A DNA stretch of 64,000 bases from Paragonimus skrjabini miyazakii (Eukaryota > Platyhelminthes > Trematoda > Plagiorchiida > Troglotrematidae): positions 62,001 through 126,000 of the forward strand of contig JTDE01000239.1 in assembly GCA_014338405.1 (NCBI GenBank). The letters run 5' to 3'. Below, in pieces: positions 1 to 13,014 of the stretch; positions within the stretch are counted from its first letter, which is position 1; the number at the start of each line of letters is the position of its first letter. Made by a program: the position numbers and the translations under genes. Under the pieces are notes generated by a model, which saw nothing but the letters and a program-made list of their open reading frames with translations, ran no database searches and was not told the origin of the DNA.

Positions 1-3000
1 AGTAGTGACTGTAGAAACAACGGTATCACTGATATAACAATTACAGCATAAACGAAGTATTGACCTCAATTCATCCTGAGTGCTGAGTAGGTTCCAGTAA
101 TACAACGAAGCCAGACAAAGAGTTACGAACAGAAGGGACCAACAAGTACGACCATCATGCAAAGAGAACGGAAACGAATAAAGCCGCAGTGGTACGACCT
201 CGAGCATAAGAGAGGAAACCAATGGAAACCTTGCAGTATTGACAATCAGTAGACGTAGCGTACGTGGGTGAGTCATGAGCAGAACAGAAATGCAGGCGTG
301 CGCGGTCAAAACGAGGGAGTAGGCAGACGCATATTTTAATCGCTAGTAGATATTAGGTCAACGAGACAGACGATGAATTGAGAGGTATTTTGACCTCGTC
401 TGAATAAACCTAAACAGCCGGATATTTTTTTTTCTGAAGCATTCGTTTGAAGTCTTGCCTGTAGAATTAAAAGCGTACAACACAGACAGTGATGTGAGCT
501 TGTCCCGCTATAATGTACTCTCCGGCTGAGAACACCTATATCTGCTTCAAAATCACAGTGGTGGGCACGCTGAAGTGTCACTGTCAAAACTGTAGATCTA
601 AATAAAAGATTTTTGATAACCATGTGCATTTGATGTGAAGTTATGAACACAAATGTTTGTAGTGAGATGTAGCAACCATGTCCCATATCTTTCTTTAACT
701 CGGTTTTCTATTTAGTGCGTTTTTCTTATCTTCACGGTTGTATGGTGGTTAGACAACGCTGTGAGTTGCTAATGTACTACTGCCTATGATGATGATAACA
801 CATTGCATTTGGAAGATTCGTTCTTCAAAGTTATTGTTGAAAATATAACCTTCATGCAGAACATTTGAGACTAGCCGTCCGAATAAGTTTATTGTAATAG
901 GTGATAAATAGGGGTACCAAATTATTGGCCGTAATGAATCTGAACAAGCAAACATCGGTAGTTCCACAGATGCTGGTAGTCAGGTGTGCTTCTGCGTTCT
1001 ATCTTGAATGACAATGGATTGTCTCGCTATGCGTTGAAGTGGGATTCAGGAAACTTAGATTACTGCATTTTCATTTTGAAATTTGGTTGTTGTAGTATAT
1101 GCTGGTGACTCTCAGTAGACCTAATTAGGATGCGTTTGATACGGCACGCAATTACTTTAAAGCATAAAATCCTACATTCGTTTTGTGAATGAACTGCTGT
1201 TGATAGGCAATCTTTCTCTGTGATCAGGATTGGTTTGATGAAGTATATAGTGTGTTGTAGAATTAAGTTGTGATGTGAAATGCCCAATTCATCTAGACCA
1301 AACGTTACAACTGCGCCCTATCCATCACGGAATGTGTCATCTGGCCACTAACCAACCTAAGCTTGCCTTATTTTTTTTCAGAAATCATTCTTCTAGTTTA
1401 TTTAAACACAAGTTCTCATAAATTTCATAGATACCTGATAGGTTCTGGAGGTTGGCTGTTCAGTCCACTTCAAGAGTTTATAACTAAATTTTTTGTCGGT
1501 TGATTGGGTGCACTACCTCATGTATGATAACCGAGGAGTTTTGTGCAAAGCAGAATCGTACTCGAAACCTTTAATCTTAGCATCGATTTGACTGCCAACG
1601 TTCTTCAGATTCTACTGGAAGCCAGTTGGATGAGCGTTCAAACATAGCCACTGATACCCACCTTTCTTGACTCTTTCACATGCGATACAGCTCAAAGAGA
1701 GGCAGTGAGCAGTACTTTTCGAATTGTGAGGTTGTCAACAGATCTCCAGTTTCTTTGAATGCTTGTAACCAGGCTGCATGATATAATAAAAAACATGGAA
1801 TATTGTTTTTTGTTTGCTCGATAAGTTTGTGTAAGTCATATATTATAGCTGTTGGTCATTATCCCTGCAATTATTATTGAGCAACTTCTCTTAGCTTATG
1901 CTTGTGGTATATAACTTAAAAATAACATACAAATATATCATTACGGTGCACACTCTGGTCAACTCAACCACACTAACTGTAATCCATAATACTCATAATA
2001 TTCCGATAATTAATGATTTCCTCTATCACTATGGACGTGTAAACAATAATGACTGAGAAACCTGAACTTACGAACTCAGATGTTGAAATTTCCATAAAAG
2101 TGTACTGCATGACATAATTCCGTGTCACGGATGAAGTATGAGTATGAAATACAGCAGTACATTACGAAAATCAACAGAGTAGTATGAAAAAGGTTTTAAT
2201 TTATGGTTACTGCTCCGCCCCACTTTCTCTAGAAAGTGGTCGGAACCCAAATTATATGGTTCATTTATTCTGTAAACAACTTACCAAGTGAATATGAAAC
2301 TGACTGACAGCTATCTTGGGAATTATGTTCACATTTAATGGATTACGGTCATTTGTGGCTTTTTAGCATGGTCTCCAGTATGGCTTGGTCACTGCTAGTA
2401 TTCGTTTACATAGCATACGGCTAATGTGGCTAGTAACAGATGCGCCATTGCGTCTAGTTTAGACGACACAGATGACTTATTGCTCACACGTGGACAATAG
2501 TGAATGGATACACACCGACCAGTTACGGTTATTTTGCCATCCGAACGCAAGTGAGCCAGCTTGCGGTTCTTAACTACGTTTTGCAATTAACAGTCTGAAA
2601 TATTGGTTGTTGTATGTTAGACAGAACTCATACATAATGATAGTTTCCTCGTTTAGATAAACTTGTTGATTGGTCAGGTCACCATATCTCAATGTTTATT
2701 TGTGTGACCTATGTTTTTTTAGGAATGCCTCCGACACATTCCCCATACCAGCGTAGAATGTTTTCATTTACGTAAATCAAATGTTTCAATAGTTTCGTTG
2801 CTGATTTGAAACCATCTTCACACAGCTATTCGAAGTATCCATTAACATTTTAGCCTACTGTCTGAGTGATTGGTGTAGCTGGATATGACAAGGATGAGGA
2901 ATACACCTACATTACTTTGTGAATAGACTGTCTGATTGGTAATACTTATCTATCGGCAACTTGTCTCGGATGGTTACCACTCGTTGTTTTTCTGTCTATT

Positions 3001-3006
3001 TTGCAG
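1..3006. other. Probably WDR35 intron, nothing recognised
   Basis: Only short open frames without recognisable motifs or splice partners. The preceding WDR35 exon, which must end with two bases of a split codon, was not found here. No repeat family from the rest of the window was recognised. Confidence 0.4.
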
Positions 3007-3142
3007 ACGTCTATTGGCAGAGAAAAGTTTGGCCAAACAAGATTTAGACTTTGCTGAGCTTGGCTTTGTCTACTGTCAAAATTATGCGGGAATCCAATTT
3101 GTGAAACGACTACGCAACATACCTGCGAAACTGGTCCGAAAG
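3007..3142 (+). CDS. WDR35: WDR35 exon A
   Basis: The exon follows a TTTTGCAG acceptor and ends at a GTAGTT donor. It starts with one base of a split codon, then reads RLLAEKSLAKQDLDFAELG..., and ends at a whole codon (Lys). The blocks RLLAE, a short acidic helix and YAGIQFVKRL correspond to the start of the TPR-like solenoid of WDR35, just after the WD40 part. It encodes 45 full codons. The exon feeding its split first codon was not found upstream. It joins exon B in phase 0, giving the continuous family block FVKRL...RK-AEIESFF. Confidence 0.88.
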
Positions 3143-3989
3143 GTAGTTTTGACCTAATATACATTGTATTAGATGTCGCTCATGTTTTCAATCAACTAAG
3201 CTTACCATTCGATGCATGGATGACCTTGCCTTGTCAGCTCGTTCTCTAGAAGCCTCAGCTAAATTTATCTATCCAATTTATCACGTAGTCACTGGGACAT
3301 GAAGCTTTTGCGTAGCAAATCAGGTCTTTCCTCCTTTCTTTATACATTAAACTCTAGCTCTTTTTTTATTGTTCTTCTAGTTGGCTGTTGGCTATGACCC
3401 AGTGTTAATCACTGGTGCACTACTGTTGTGATAAGGTGACTCGTCGGTATGCGACTGCTGAATAAGTTATGTCCAAAATAAGTTATTCTGAGTAACTTTT
3501 ATAATTATTTTGCTTCCTCTTTCGTTCATCTGGTACAAATGTGGAGTTCAGTGATAACAAACTTAGTTGTTGTTGGCAGTAGACAATATGCAAGAACTAG
3601 CTGGCTGACGCGTTTACATTGACTATTCTGGTCACACTGTTGAAGACGGTGACGGAAGTCCGGGAGAACATCTCAAACGCAATGAACTTGCGCTGGTCAA
3701 CTCAACTGTTATTTGGGTTGGGTTCTATCAGCAACCGTCACTGCTGTTCCAAGTCCACACTATCGATCACAGCACATCCTACGATATTATCTCGATCTCA
3801 TTAAAACATACGGTCTAAAGCACGAACAAGAAATACCTCCACAGGTGTGATAAAGTTTTCCGATGGAGACTCTTTAGACTGATCCGCGAACAATGATAGG
3901 TGGTATTTTTGTACGGTATTTGCAATTGGGTTGTGTGACAGCTGTAACTTTCCAACGCGAACTTTATTTACACTGCGATTTCAAGTCGT

Positions 3990-4210
3990 ACGTCACTCAA
4001 AATTGATCACAGCCTTTGCATTCAGATAGACTTTCCAGCCAGCACCTTTCGAAAAGAATCACCGGACTCGAGTTTCGCTCTCATCACAGCTCATCAGTAG
4101 TACAGCATATCCTTGCCACGTCCGGGACTAGAACCACGGTCACACTTTCATAAAGTAACCGTGTTGACCACTGCGCCAATGACTTCATATTAAACCTGAC
4201 CAAGTTATCA
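3990..4210 (-). repeat. tRNA-derived SINE, family 1, near full length
   Basis: Read on the minus strand it has a tRNA-like head: a box A-like stretch in ATTGGCGCAGTGGTCAACACG and a box B-like GTTCTAGTCCC, then the family body with ACTCGAGT, a TTCGAAAGG block and GACTTTCC-type segment. The same order occurs in at least seven other places in the window. Its 5' end abuts an opposite-strand partial copy. Confidence 0.75.
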
Positions 4211-4227
4211 TACCTGAACATTACTAA

Positions 4228-4371
4228 CGAGCTCTAGTGAGATCGAAACTCGAGTCTAGTGCTTATTTACGAAAGAGGCTGGCTAGAAAGTTTATCTGAA
4301 TGCGAACGCTGAGATCAAATATGAATGGTGCTCAAAATGAAACTAAACAAATCGCCGACTGCCCATCAGTA
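4228..4371 (+). repeat. SINE family 1, 5'-truncated copy
   Basis: The + strand body of the same SINE (CTAGTGAGATCGAAACTCG, TCTAGTGCTT, GGCTGGCTAGAAAGT) without the tRNA head, ending in the family tail CATCAGTAGG. It lies head-to-head with the minus copy that ends 17 bp upstream. Confidence 0.7.
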
Positions 4372-7300
4372 GGCCACAATGTTGTCAATGCTCATTCCAT
4401 CTGCTGTGCTAAGACATAACACTGAGGAGGATGGTGAATGATTGTACACTTTCTACACATACCAAACAACAACCTGTCACCCTGTGCTCTTGTTTCGTTG
4501 CCCACGTTAGACGGAAGATAACCTTGAGGTATTCACCTTATTGCGACTGCGAAGATTTTATTACTCAACCTTCTAGCTCCACGTGCCCTCGTAAACAAAT
4601 AGTTTCCTTTATAACAATGATTTTACACTCAGGTCTCAGTATATTTTACGAAATCTGATGACTGCATATCAATATGTCAGTCTCATTAGTTAATAATGAT
4701 CTACAAGCGGGCTTTCCATGGAACCCAACGAGCAGGTTAGCGTGGTTACTTGTCATACTTGGTTCGTCTTACTCTTCACCCTGATGTTCCACCCTAGGTA
4801 AATATTAGTTATTTAACAGGTGTGACTATACTCACATTTTTGGGTTCTCTTCAAAAAATCCTGATTTTAACGTATTATTAAATACGCGGTTGACACTGTG
4901 CAATTGAGCTTACATAATGAGATCATTCCTCGGTTCTGGTTAAGCGAGACAACACAGTTAAAAGCGTCTCATTAGACGGTTTGTAATAAACTGTAAGTCG
5001 GCGATCAAGAAGGTGGCACTAATTTCAAGGTGGCGGTGTTTAGCGTTCAGTTTGCTTTCTATTTTTAGACGATAGATATGTATGAATTAATCAGAACTAC
5101 TAGAATTTGGTAAGTAGGTTGACATGACTTATATTCTATCCACTCTGTTCGGGTCACTTCAACTGCCTCACGAAAACTGACATAGCAAAATCGTTCTGTC
5201 AGCCCCATGAAAGTAAACTTGGGTATAATTAAAAAACGAGACAGTGCGTCCGATAATCAAGTGTGCAATACAAAATTTATTTTTATAATGTCATTATGAT
5301 AGCAAAATCAGTATCACTGGCAATTGCAGTTACAGTTTTGTGAGTAACACTCACAATTGATTGTAGATTCTGCAATCAAAGATGTTTTCTAAAAAACAGC
5401 ATTAGACTTAAGTTTTCTCTTGGCATGGTTCATTGGTATTGCACTTTTTTTCCGGATCGATTAATGTAATGCGACCATCTTGGTTTATGAGGCGAACGTG
5501 CCATCATTGTGTTTCATCTCATAAAGAAACTATCTGGTAAATTTCGAACGTTGACTTCGGTGTTGTCTACTCAAAACATATCATTTTATTCTGTACTGAA
5601 AAAAAGATTTTCGCTCATTATTGAGTAGTTTGTAGTAAATAGGCTTGTTGTCTATTGAGTAATTTGTTCCGATCATCAACACAAGGCGAATGTTATCATT
5701 CATAATTTTTTAAATTGTTTTGTTCGGGACTTCCATAAACTTCACCAATCTGATTTGATTTATCTTTTGCAAGCGCGGATATTTAATTACTGTTTATACA
5801 TATAATTGGTTAAAGATATCGTTGTTTTTTGAGTATGTTGTTGGGACATGATAATTACTGGTCAATCATCCCATAGACATACAGCCATACGTGACTTTAA
5901 ACTCCCGTCTTTTTTCAACAGACTATGAAAATAAACGTGTATAGGAGTGTGATCAAAGTTAAGTCCTAAGTCACAAATTAAATATTTATAAAATCTTAAC
6001 GCAAACAACCACAAACATTTATGCTTACAACTTTATAGATTAAAGTAAAATTGTTTTTGAAATCCTACTACTCATTTCAATTATTACTGCGAATTCAACT
6101 TCAGGGAATATTTATATTCTTATGCTTCTATTAAGAAGTCTCGACTATCAGTTGCCCCATAATATTTCACTGTCAGCCAAATTGAGTAAAACGCAGCAAA
6201 AGTCCGGGTATATTTTTCAAATTGATTTAAGTCGAGCAGGTTTATTAATGTCGACCGGTCTATCCCACTTTTTAAATTGTATTCCATTTCTCAATCAAAG
6301 CAAACTCAGACCGAATTATTTGACAGTCTTAGGAGAATACAGGGACGGAAGGTTCTAGAAGCTTTAAAGTTTGTTTTGATTTTTTAATTCTGCAGTGAAG
6401 TGATCGTACAACAAGTCATTTGACAAACGGATCGCCATCTGTCCCTGTTCGTGTTTTCTCTCGTTTTTACATACCTCCATATTTTCCGAAAGTCGAAAGG
6501 AGAAATGGTTAAACGAACAGGATTGTACATTGCTCACTGGCTTATCAGGCACCGTAGGTGCATTCAGTCAGATTGCTTTCGGTTTGGTATTTTTTTTGAA
6601 AAACGTTTCGATTACTAAAGTATAATTTACTAAAAGTGGGTCTTACGCAGTTGTGGTTTCTTATCATGCAATAATTATCCGAGGGTGGCCTGAACTATCA
6701 CTTCTAATTGCTTCAGGCTAAAGCTATTAGTTGCACCTACTGTACAATTGTTAGCAAGCTCGGCTGAACTTGCAATTTTACTTAATTTGGCATTACACAG
6801 CCAAGTTGAGAACGAAAAGCAATCTGATTTACACTATGCTTGTACCAGTAGGTTACCGCTAATTGAAGGAAATACCCTGGTTTTTGTTCTCAGCACAAGG
6901 TTGACGATAACAGATGTGACCAACCTGAGTCGATTAAGGGTTTTATTTCTCTTGGCGGAGTATCTATATGCCATTTTTCTTGTTGAAAGGAAATTATACC
7001 TACTACAGAAGTCGCAGAAATTAAGTATGGAGTAAAGAAATGTGTAAATCTGTATGGTTCGGACCGATAACTTATGAAAATTTCTGGTTTTATCCCAAGG
7101 AAGCTGACTGGTTTGAGCAACTCCACTGAGATTTGCAAACTTGCGTGACAGTTCTCAAACGAAGTAGATAATCAAATGATCTCCGCCTAATTCAGAGACA
7201 TTGGTCAGGGGATGAGGTTGCGGACATTGTTACCTCCATCGAACAATCCGCGAACTGGTTACAAACATCCCAGCTAAAAAATGAGGTGTGTATACATGGT

Positions 7301-7860
7301 CATTTACTATATGTAGAAAACAGAGCAGTGGTTGATACACCCAAATACAGAAGGAATAAATGGAGGATATCTCCTCACCACTGTTTCTTGGAGTTCATTG
7401 GTACATTTACCATCGTCGTTGGCGTGAGGTTACTATAGAGCTTCAACGTTTCTAACATTCTGTCGTCAACTAGTATATGTCCATAAGTTTTTACAACAGG
7501 GAGAAAAATCTTGCTCGTACGTTCCTGTCTCTGTGTTGGACGGAGTAAGTAAAAACGAATGAAAAGGTAAATTCATTGAAGTTACCAGGTGCAACCATTT
7601 CACCAAGGAACAGTGAAACACCGTTCAGTCAAAAGTACGCAGTTAATGACCTCTGAGACCACGCTAGTAAAGCGGTTAGGAAACCCGTAGTGCCGGTTGT
7701 CTCCGGCGTACGTACCGATCGAGTAAAAATTTAAAATTCTCAACCAATTCAGCCGTGACCAGAGTTAAGCAATGCGTTCCAATGTGAACAGACCCTAACT
7801 GTTTTAACAACTCTGTCTGCAAAGTAACCTGCCTGTTCCCTTTCTGTTTGGGGACGATTT
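4372..7860. other. Intron sequence, nothing recognised
   Basis: AT-rich intron of WDR35. The open frames at 6122-6358 and 6748-7035 show no motifs and lack splice context, so I treat them as chance. Confidence 0.5.
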
Positions 7861-7889
7861 AATCAAAGCAATCTAATCAGGTTATGTCG

Positions 7890-8340
7890 TCAGGGCTGAC
7901 GACATCATTCCTCCTAGAAAACCAGTCAGGTCAACGGTGACGGCTGACGAAATCATTCGACAAAGCGCTGGCGTGCATGTCGAACCAACCAGGAGGAGGC
8001 GTGAAGGTGAGCGTGGGTGTCGCACTAGCCCGATGAACCAATCGGAGCGTAACGGCTATGAAATTGGCCCTACTTGGCCACTTAATCACGAAGTGGTCTA
8101 AACAAGCGGACAGTGGTTCAACGAGTAGATGGCCATATTTGGCAACTATTTCGTGCTATATATTTACAGGCACTTTATTCATTTATCGAACTTGAAGTAG
8201 GCAATACAGCGTGTTTTCCCACAGTCGTGTTCCTCCTGACTCCGCGCAAGTAGACTGGATGAAGTCGCGTAGCAAGGATCCAGGTATAGCAGTCAAGTCG
8301 TAATAGAACGTTTGCCAGAGTAAAGACGCGTTACATCAAT
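7890..8340. repeat. GC-rich block, possible solo LTR
   Basis: The block is visibly richer in GC than its surroundings and starts with TGTCGTCAGGGCTGACGACA, a perfect 20-bp palindrome. Further on lies CTATATATTTA (about 8156-8166), a good TATA box on the +, while the minus strand offers AATAAA at about 8175-8180. This mixture suits a long terminal repeat. I see no second copy in the window, no clear target-site duplication and no primer-binding site, so the ends are uncertain. Confidence 0.35.
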
Positions 8341-8394
8341 TATTCAGCTTCAGTGAATGACCTATTAAACGTCCATTCTTGTTTAGTAAAAGAT

Positions 8395-9610
8395 GTGCCA
8401 GCTGATGGTCCGGGATGTGGAGTGTATTGTAGATCAGAATTAGGTCTCTCCTACGATGTCTGATCTAATTCTGCCAGTCTTTTCGAATGAGGTTTTTTTT
8501 AACCCCTTACTTCTTCTGAGGGCCCGTTTCTGAACACTTTCAATAAGTGTCAAATCCTTTTTAGAATAAGAATAACAGGGCTGTATGCTCGTTTCTAGGC
8601 TTGGGTGGATTATGGCGACTAACATAGTGGGAAACACATCACTGCGGGCTATTTCACAAATTCCTTCTAGAAGGTTCAAGACCATTTTTGCCTTTTTAGT
8701 CATGGTAGTACAATTTGTGGACAAACCCAAACTGTCTGCCATTACGGTCCCTAAGTCTTCTTTATATACTAACACGAACACCTTTTTGTTGCCAAGGTAA
8801 TAGTCCGTTCAATTTTTATGGCGAATGTGCATGACTTTACACTTATTGGCATTGAGCGGCAAGTTATTTTCCATGGACCACTGATTCAAGCAGTTCAAGT
8901 TGTTTTGTAAAATCATCGTATCTCTCGAGTATTCCAGTACCCACCAGAGCTTTGCTTCATAGGCTAGAACAACATTGGCAGTTTGACCATACTGAGTGGT
9001 TCAAGATCGAAAAGAATGAATGACAAGGGTGCTATAGTTGATCTTCGCCTGACGTCACTGTTGACTGGGAACCACTTTGTCAGCTATCCATTTATCTTGA
9101 TTTTGAACCTATGTTCACTTTTCGACACGTGAGTAAACGCTCATCAAGCCTATAACTGTGGAGCTTCCATAACAAAACTGAATGATCAACCCTGTCGAAC
9201 GCCTTGAGAAAGTCAAGATAAACCGCGTCTGTGAAAAATTCTGCGTCCAAAACCTTCTTCTAAACATCACGAGCAATCAGCAGATTGGTGACGCGTGAGT
9301 GTCCCTTACGAAGGCCATGTTACTCCTTGATGATCGGTTGTTCTTCAAACTTAGTCCGAAGAGTCGTCGAATAGGCTCTGCATTACTTTGGAAACCACTA
9401 AAAATAATGCTGTCGGTAGGTAGTTTGTTGGATTGTCTCTGAACTCACCTTTGAAGATAGGTTTGATTATTAACTGTTCTCTGGCTTCCGATAAACGGCC
9501 GGTTGGTAAGAAACGACTGAAAGTGTTGTAAGCGGTTCTGCTAACTTCGTGGCCAGGCTTTTCAAGACGACAAGGGATATCTGTTGTAACTGCAAAATAG
9601 CCACCCTCCG
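8395..9610 (-). pseudogene. CR1/Jockey-class non-LTR retrotransposon RT, degenerate
   Basis: Minus-strand translation in shifting frames gives the RT blocks of a CR1/Jockey-type LINE: IIKPIFKGEFRDNPTNY with SKVMQSL (about 9350-9480), motif A TDAVYLDFLKAFDRVDH (9181-9232), a region at 8941-8990 reading VLAYEAKLWW where the family has Y-A-D-D, then QNNLNCLNQWSMENNLPLNA and the thumb/C-terminal part (LGTVMADSLGL, ESVQKRALRR) down to about 8440. The catalytic Asp pair is lost and several stops and frame changes are present, so it cannot work. Family placement is from motif recognition. Confidence 0.78.
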
Positions 9611-10560
9611 TATCGACCAAACACTGTTCTATCTACCCGCCAACTTTAACTCTTGTATGTACGGCACCCATTTCATTCGTTCCAATTACTAGTAGCTCCG
9701 CCAAACAAAAAGTACCGTCACGGGACATTTAATTTTTAGACCTCCTAAACTGCCGGGTTGCACAATCCTTCTTCCAGTGCCCTTTTTCACCATAGATGTA
9801 GCAGCTTACTAGTCGAGCGTTCCTCCGTGATGCTGTTCTGCGGCCGCGGACATAACTCCCAACTCCCGCCTCACCTTTCCAAGCTCATCAAGGTCAATCC
9901 GTAGGGTGAAATGGACAATACAGATTTGGTCGTGAAGCGCTATAGGGAGACCTTCAATAAACTACTTCGTTAACAACTGCCTTTGCGATTCTTGATCCGA
10001 TTCTGGTATTGCCTTGCCCAACAGTTATTGCAGATTGGCTGCGAACAGGAACGGATCCACTCATTCTCCAAGCCTGGCCGTCTTAAACCGCCACATGGTC
10101 TCCTGGCGGTCGGCCGGGCTGCAAAACATAGCCACCAGTGTCTCCTTTGCAGCGGTCCACTCCTTTTTCGCAGGGCCTCTTCGCGCTGAGCCCAGCACCG
10201 CCTTCGCCCTGCCCTTCACCAGCGTCCACAGGGCAGCCACTTTCCCACGGTCGGTCATGACTCCGACCACTTCAGCTACGTCCACGAAGTCCCCAATGAA
10301 CGTCTGAACAACTCCGTCTGCCGAACAGCTGTAGCCAGGCTATTTTCATCCTTGGGCTCGTCACGGCACCATTTGTTGTGACCACAAAAGACACTTGGCC
10401 TATGAAGGTGTTCAGTGCATGAAATTCCGTACGCGTTGTGTTAAACATAAGACAACGAACGCGGTCACTCATCTTCGTGGCTGACGTATATCCACACACA
10501 TTGGGTGGCAGTATGTTATCCTTCGCCCTGGTGGCACGCCCTCATAGTGCGTATGCACCG
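9602..10560 (-). pseudogene. LTR-retrotransposon gag, zinc knuckle and protease remnant
   Basis: On the minus strand a capsid-like segment (FIGDFVDVAEVVGVMTDRG, then LWTLVKGRAKAVLG and FCSPADRQETMWRFKTARLG, about 10061-10315) is followed by a basic region, then CYIYGEKGHWKKDC (9762-9803), which is a CX2CX4HX4C zinc knuckle with the second Cys replaced by Tyr. Next comes KVGG-stop-IEQCLVDTEGG (9602-9650), which resembles a retroviral-type aspartic protease start but with DTEG in place of DTG. This order is that of a Gypsy-like gag-pol. Stops and the altered residues show decay. GC is high around 10000-10300. It runs directly into the CR1-like RT on the same strand. Confidence 0.6.
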
Positions 10561-13014
10561 TTCTGATAGTCGTTTCTGGCTCCTGGTCTTCCTGACATTG
10601 AGACCTGTCTTCTAGTTCCCAGATGTCCGCACTATACTACTTACAAGCGAAGCTGCCTGCTATACAACAACAAGTTTTGACTGGGTGATTTGTGGACAAG
10701 TAGGGTTTTTAACTTGACTCTGACCTATAACATTGAAATTTGAAGTAATTCAGTGAAACTGCTGCCTATGTGTCCGAAAGTCATCCTTGATTTGTAGCTA
10801 CGTACATTTACTTACTGTTTATCCAGAATGTTGGCCGCCTGAGCATTTGTATTGGTAAATCCGTTGAAGATTTGCAGTTACGAAATACCATCCCTACTCC
10901 TTGTATGTGCTACGACTTCGTCTTGGAAAAAATTAGGATTTACCTTCAGCTTCAGTCCTCTCTGGTAGCACCCGTAATACGATTGTGCCATGCAGCATAC
11001 TCAGCAAGCGCATGTTCAGTTTGTTCTAACTGGGAGTTGTTTCAGGCTAAATGTTTGGTTCTACTTCGTAGGCGCACAGGCCGGGAACACCTTACTGGAA
11101 CTTGGTTGTTAACGACATAGAAGATTTCTTTATTGGTGAGCAGCCAGTGCTCGTCTAGGTTGTTTTTAATGAAGGAGGCAGGCCATTCAACTGTGCTAAG
11201 CTGTGTCTTCATCCCTGCGAAATTTGTCATATGATAGGCTTTTAAACCCATGTTTTCGGCAACATATTGTCTTGTTCCGTGTAGATTGTTATATTCCATT
11301 ATTCAATGATCAATATAATCAAGTGGACCCATGATATTCAGATTGTCAATCTTGTTGGTAAGCATGCAATTAAGACAAGACGGGGCCTAGCCCACCCGCC
11401 ACCTCGTATGGTCCTGGACATTCTAAAATAGTTCATCCTCCATTAATACTTCTAAGAAATTCCCAACCGAGAAAGTCATCGCGATATTGACTAAATGGTT
11501 CTTGAAGTCTAGTTCCAGTTGAATAAAATCTCCCGGTATCAAAGTTTGAGCATAACTTAAAGTTGGTATTTTACGCAGAGCATTGTGTTAGGCGCGTCGG
11601 CATCTCTGTGTGGTGAAGACAATCTGTAAGTCACACTAATCAAACAAGTGATGTTTTGAGGGACGTTGATTACTTGTCAGACCGATTCCAGAAGATCCAG
11701 TAGCGGCTTGCCACGAATACTTGAGGTCTTTAGGTGCGATCCTAAGTAGACAGCCTGCCATCTTCTTTACCGAGTTTCCTGTCGCTGTAAAACACGGTCA
11801 TGCCGGGGTTAGATAGTTCACAATCCTATACTTCTTATTTATAACAGTGGGTTTCGCCCGGATCACGAAACTCGTCCAGTTTATTAAACAGTGAGGCAGC
11901 GTTGGTGTGAAAACAGTACCAGGGAGTAGTTTCATTGCCTACAGCATGCATAGCGGATAAATCTACTCTAGGAGGCTCATCGAGTAAAAATTACTGAATT
12001 GTTATTTTGTAGTGTACTTCGAGTCCGCCATCCTCTACTGGAACGACGGTCTGAAGTCGACATGTGCATGAAGGTCACATGGGGCAATACTAAAAGCGAC
12101 AGCACAGAGTTTTGTGGTAGTATATAGTTGTCTCTACTCTGGGTTGATATTACTATATCTATTTCTTGATCCATTGTGTGAGTCTGTTACCAATCATGGT
12201 CAGCTTATCGGTTTCACCGATCGTGTCTCTTACTCACTCCGTACTGGCTCTTGTGTTCTTCAGTATGCAATTCTATCTTCATTCTTCTCGCGCTTTAAGA
12301 GGCATTGTTGTCAATTTCCGATGACAGTTGTTCAATAAGATAGGCATGCAACATGATTTTAGACATCAAACGTCTTACTATATTCTGTTTGTCCACTTTA
12401 GTGAATCTTTTGTTTGTACTGCTTATTCGGCCACAGTCTCACAGTTGTTCTGTTGTCACATCCGGATCCATGGATAGTTTAGAGGTTTTCTCACGCATGT
12501 TCATCCCATCATATAAATAATAAACCCTTGCCTGGATACTCTTCCGTGAAATTATCTAAGGGTTGTTCTGACTAATAATATGGAAGACATGAGCATGCAT
12601 GAAGCTGAAAATTCACCCCCAGAAATGCATAATGCACATTACTAGCTTGATTTAACTCGAGCGACATCAGTAATCATGAAGATAGATGGAAAATAAATGG
12701 ATTTGCCCTGGAAACAGAAAGGCATGTGACAAGACCCGCTTTATACCGCAACTATCACATTCAAAATACCTAGCTATCAAAAAGTGCAATGTTACTATAT
12801 GCTTCTTATCATAAGTTTATTTTTCAGCAAGGGTTTTGTGGCCAATCGCTTTGATGCGATTGGCCCCATGTGCCTGTGGATGATACCCATTGACTAACCG
12901 TCTCAGGAGAAGTAATTACTGCCCTGTTTATTTCAGTCGATTATCTGCGCACTACTTACGGGAGACTGTGATTAAGCTGGTGCGTAGGACAATTCAGTCT
13001 TACCTAACGTCGTA
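10561..13014. other. Intron sequence, mostly unexplained
   Basis: No gene or known repeat seen except a 10-bp-stem hairpin at 12840-12865. Short open frames (for example 11042-11299 minus) have no recognisable motifs. Confidence 0.45.
12840..12865. repeat. Perfect 10-bp hairpin
   Basis: GGCCAATCGC, loop TTTGAT, GCGATTGGCC. The stem is perfect and GC-rich within AT-rich intron. Function unknown; could be chance or a repeat end. Confidence 0.6.

Noticed and set aside
10014..10307. Plus-strand ORF of 97 codons in the GC-rich part
   Set aside because: Antisense of the gag-like frame on the minus strand, which has the recognisable capsid pattern.
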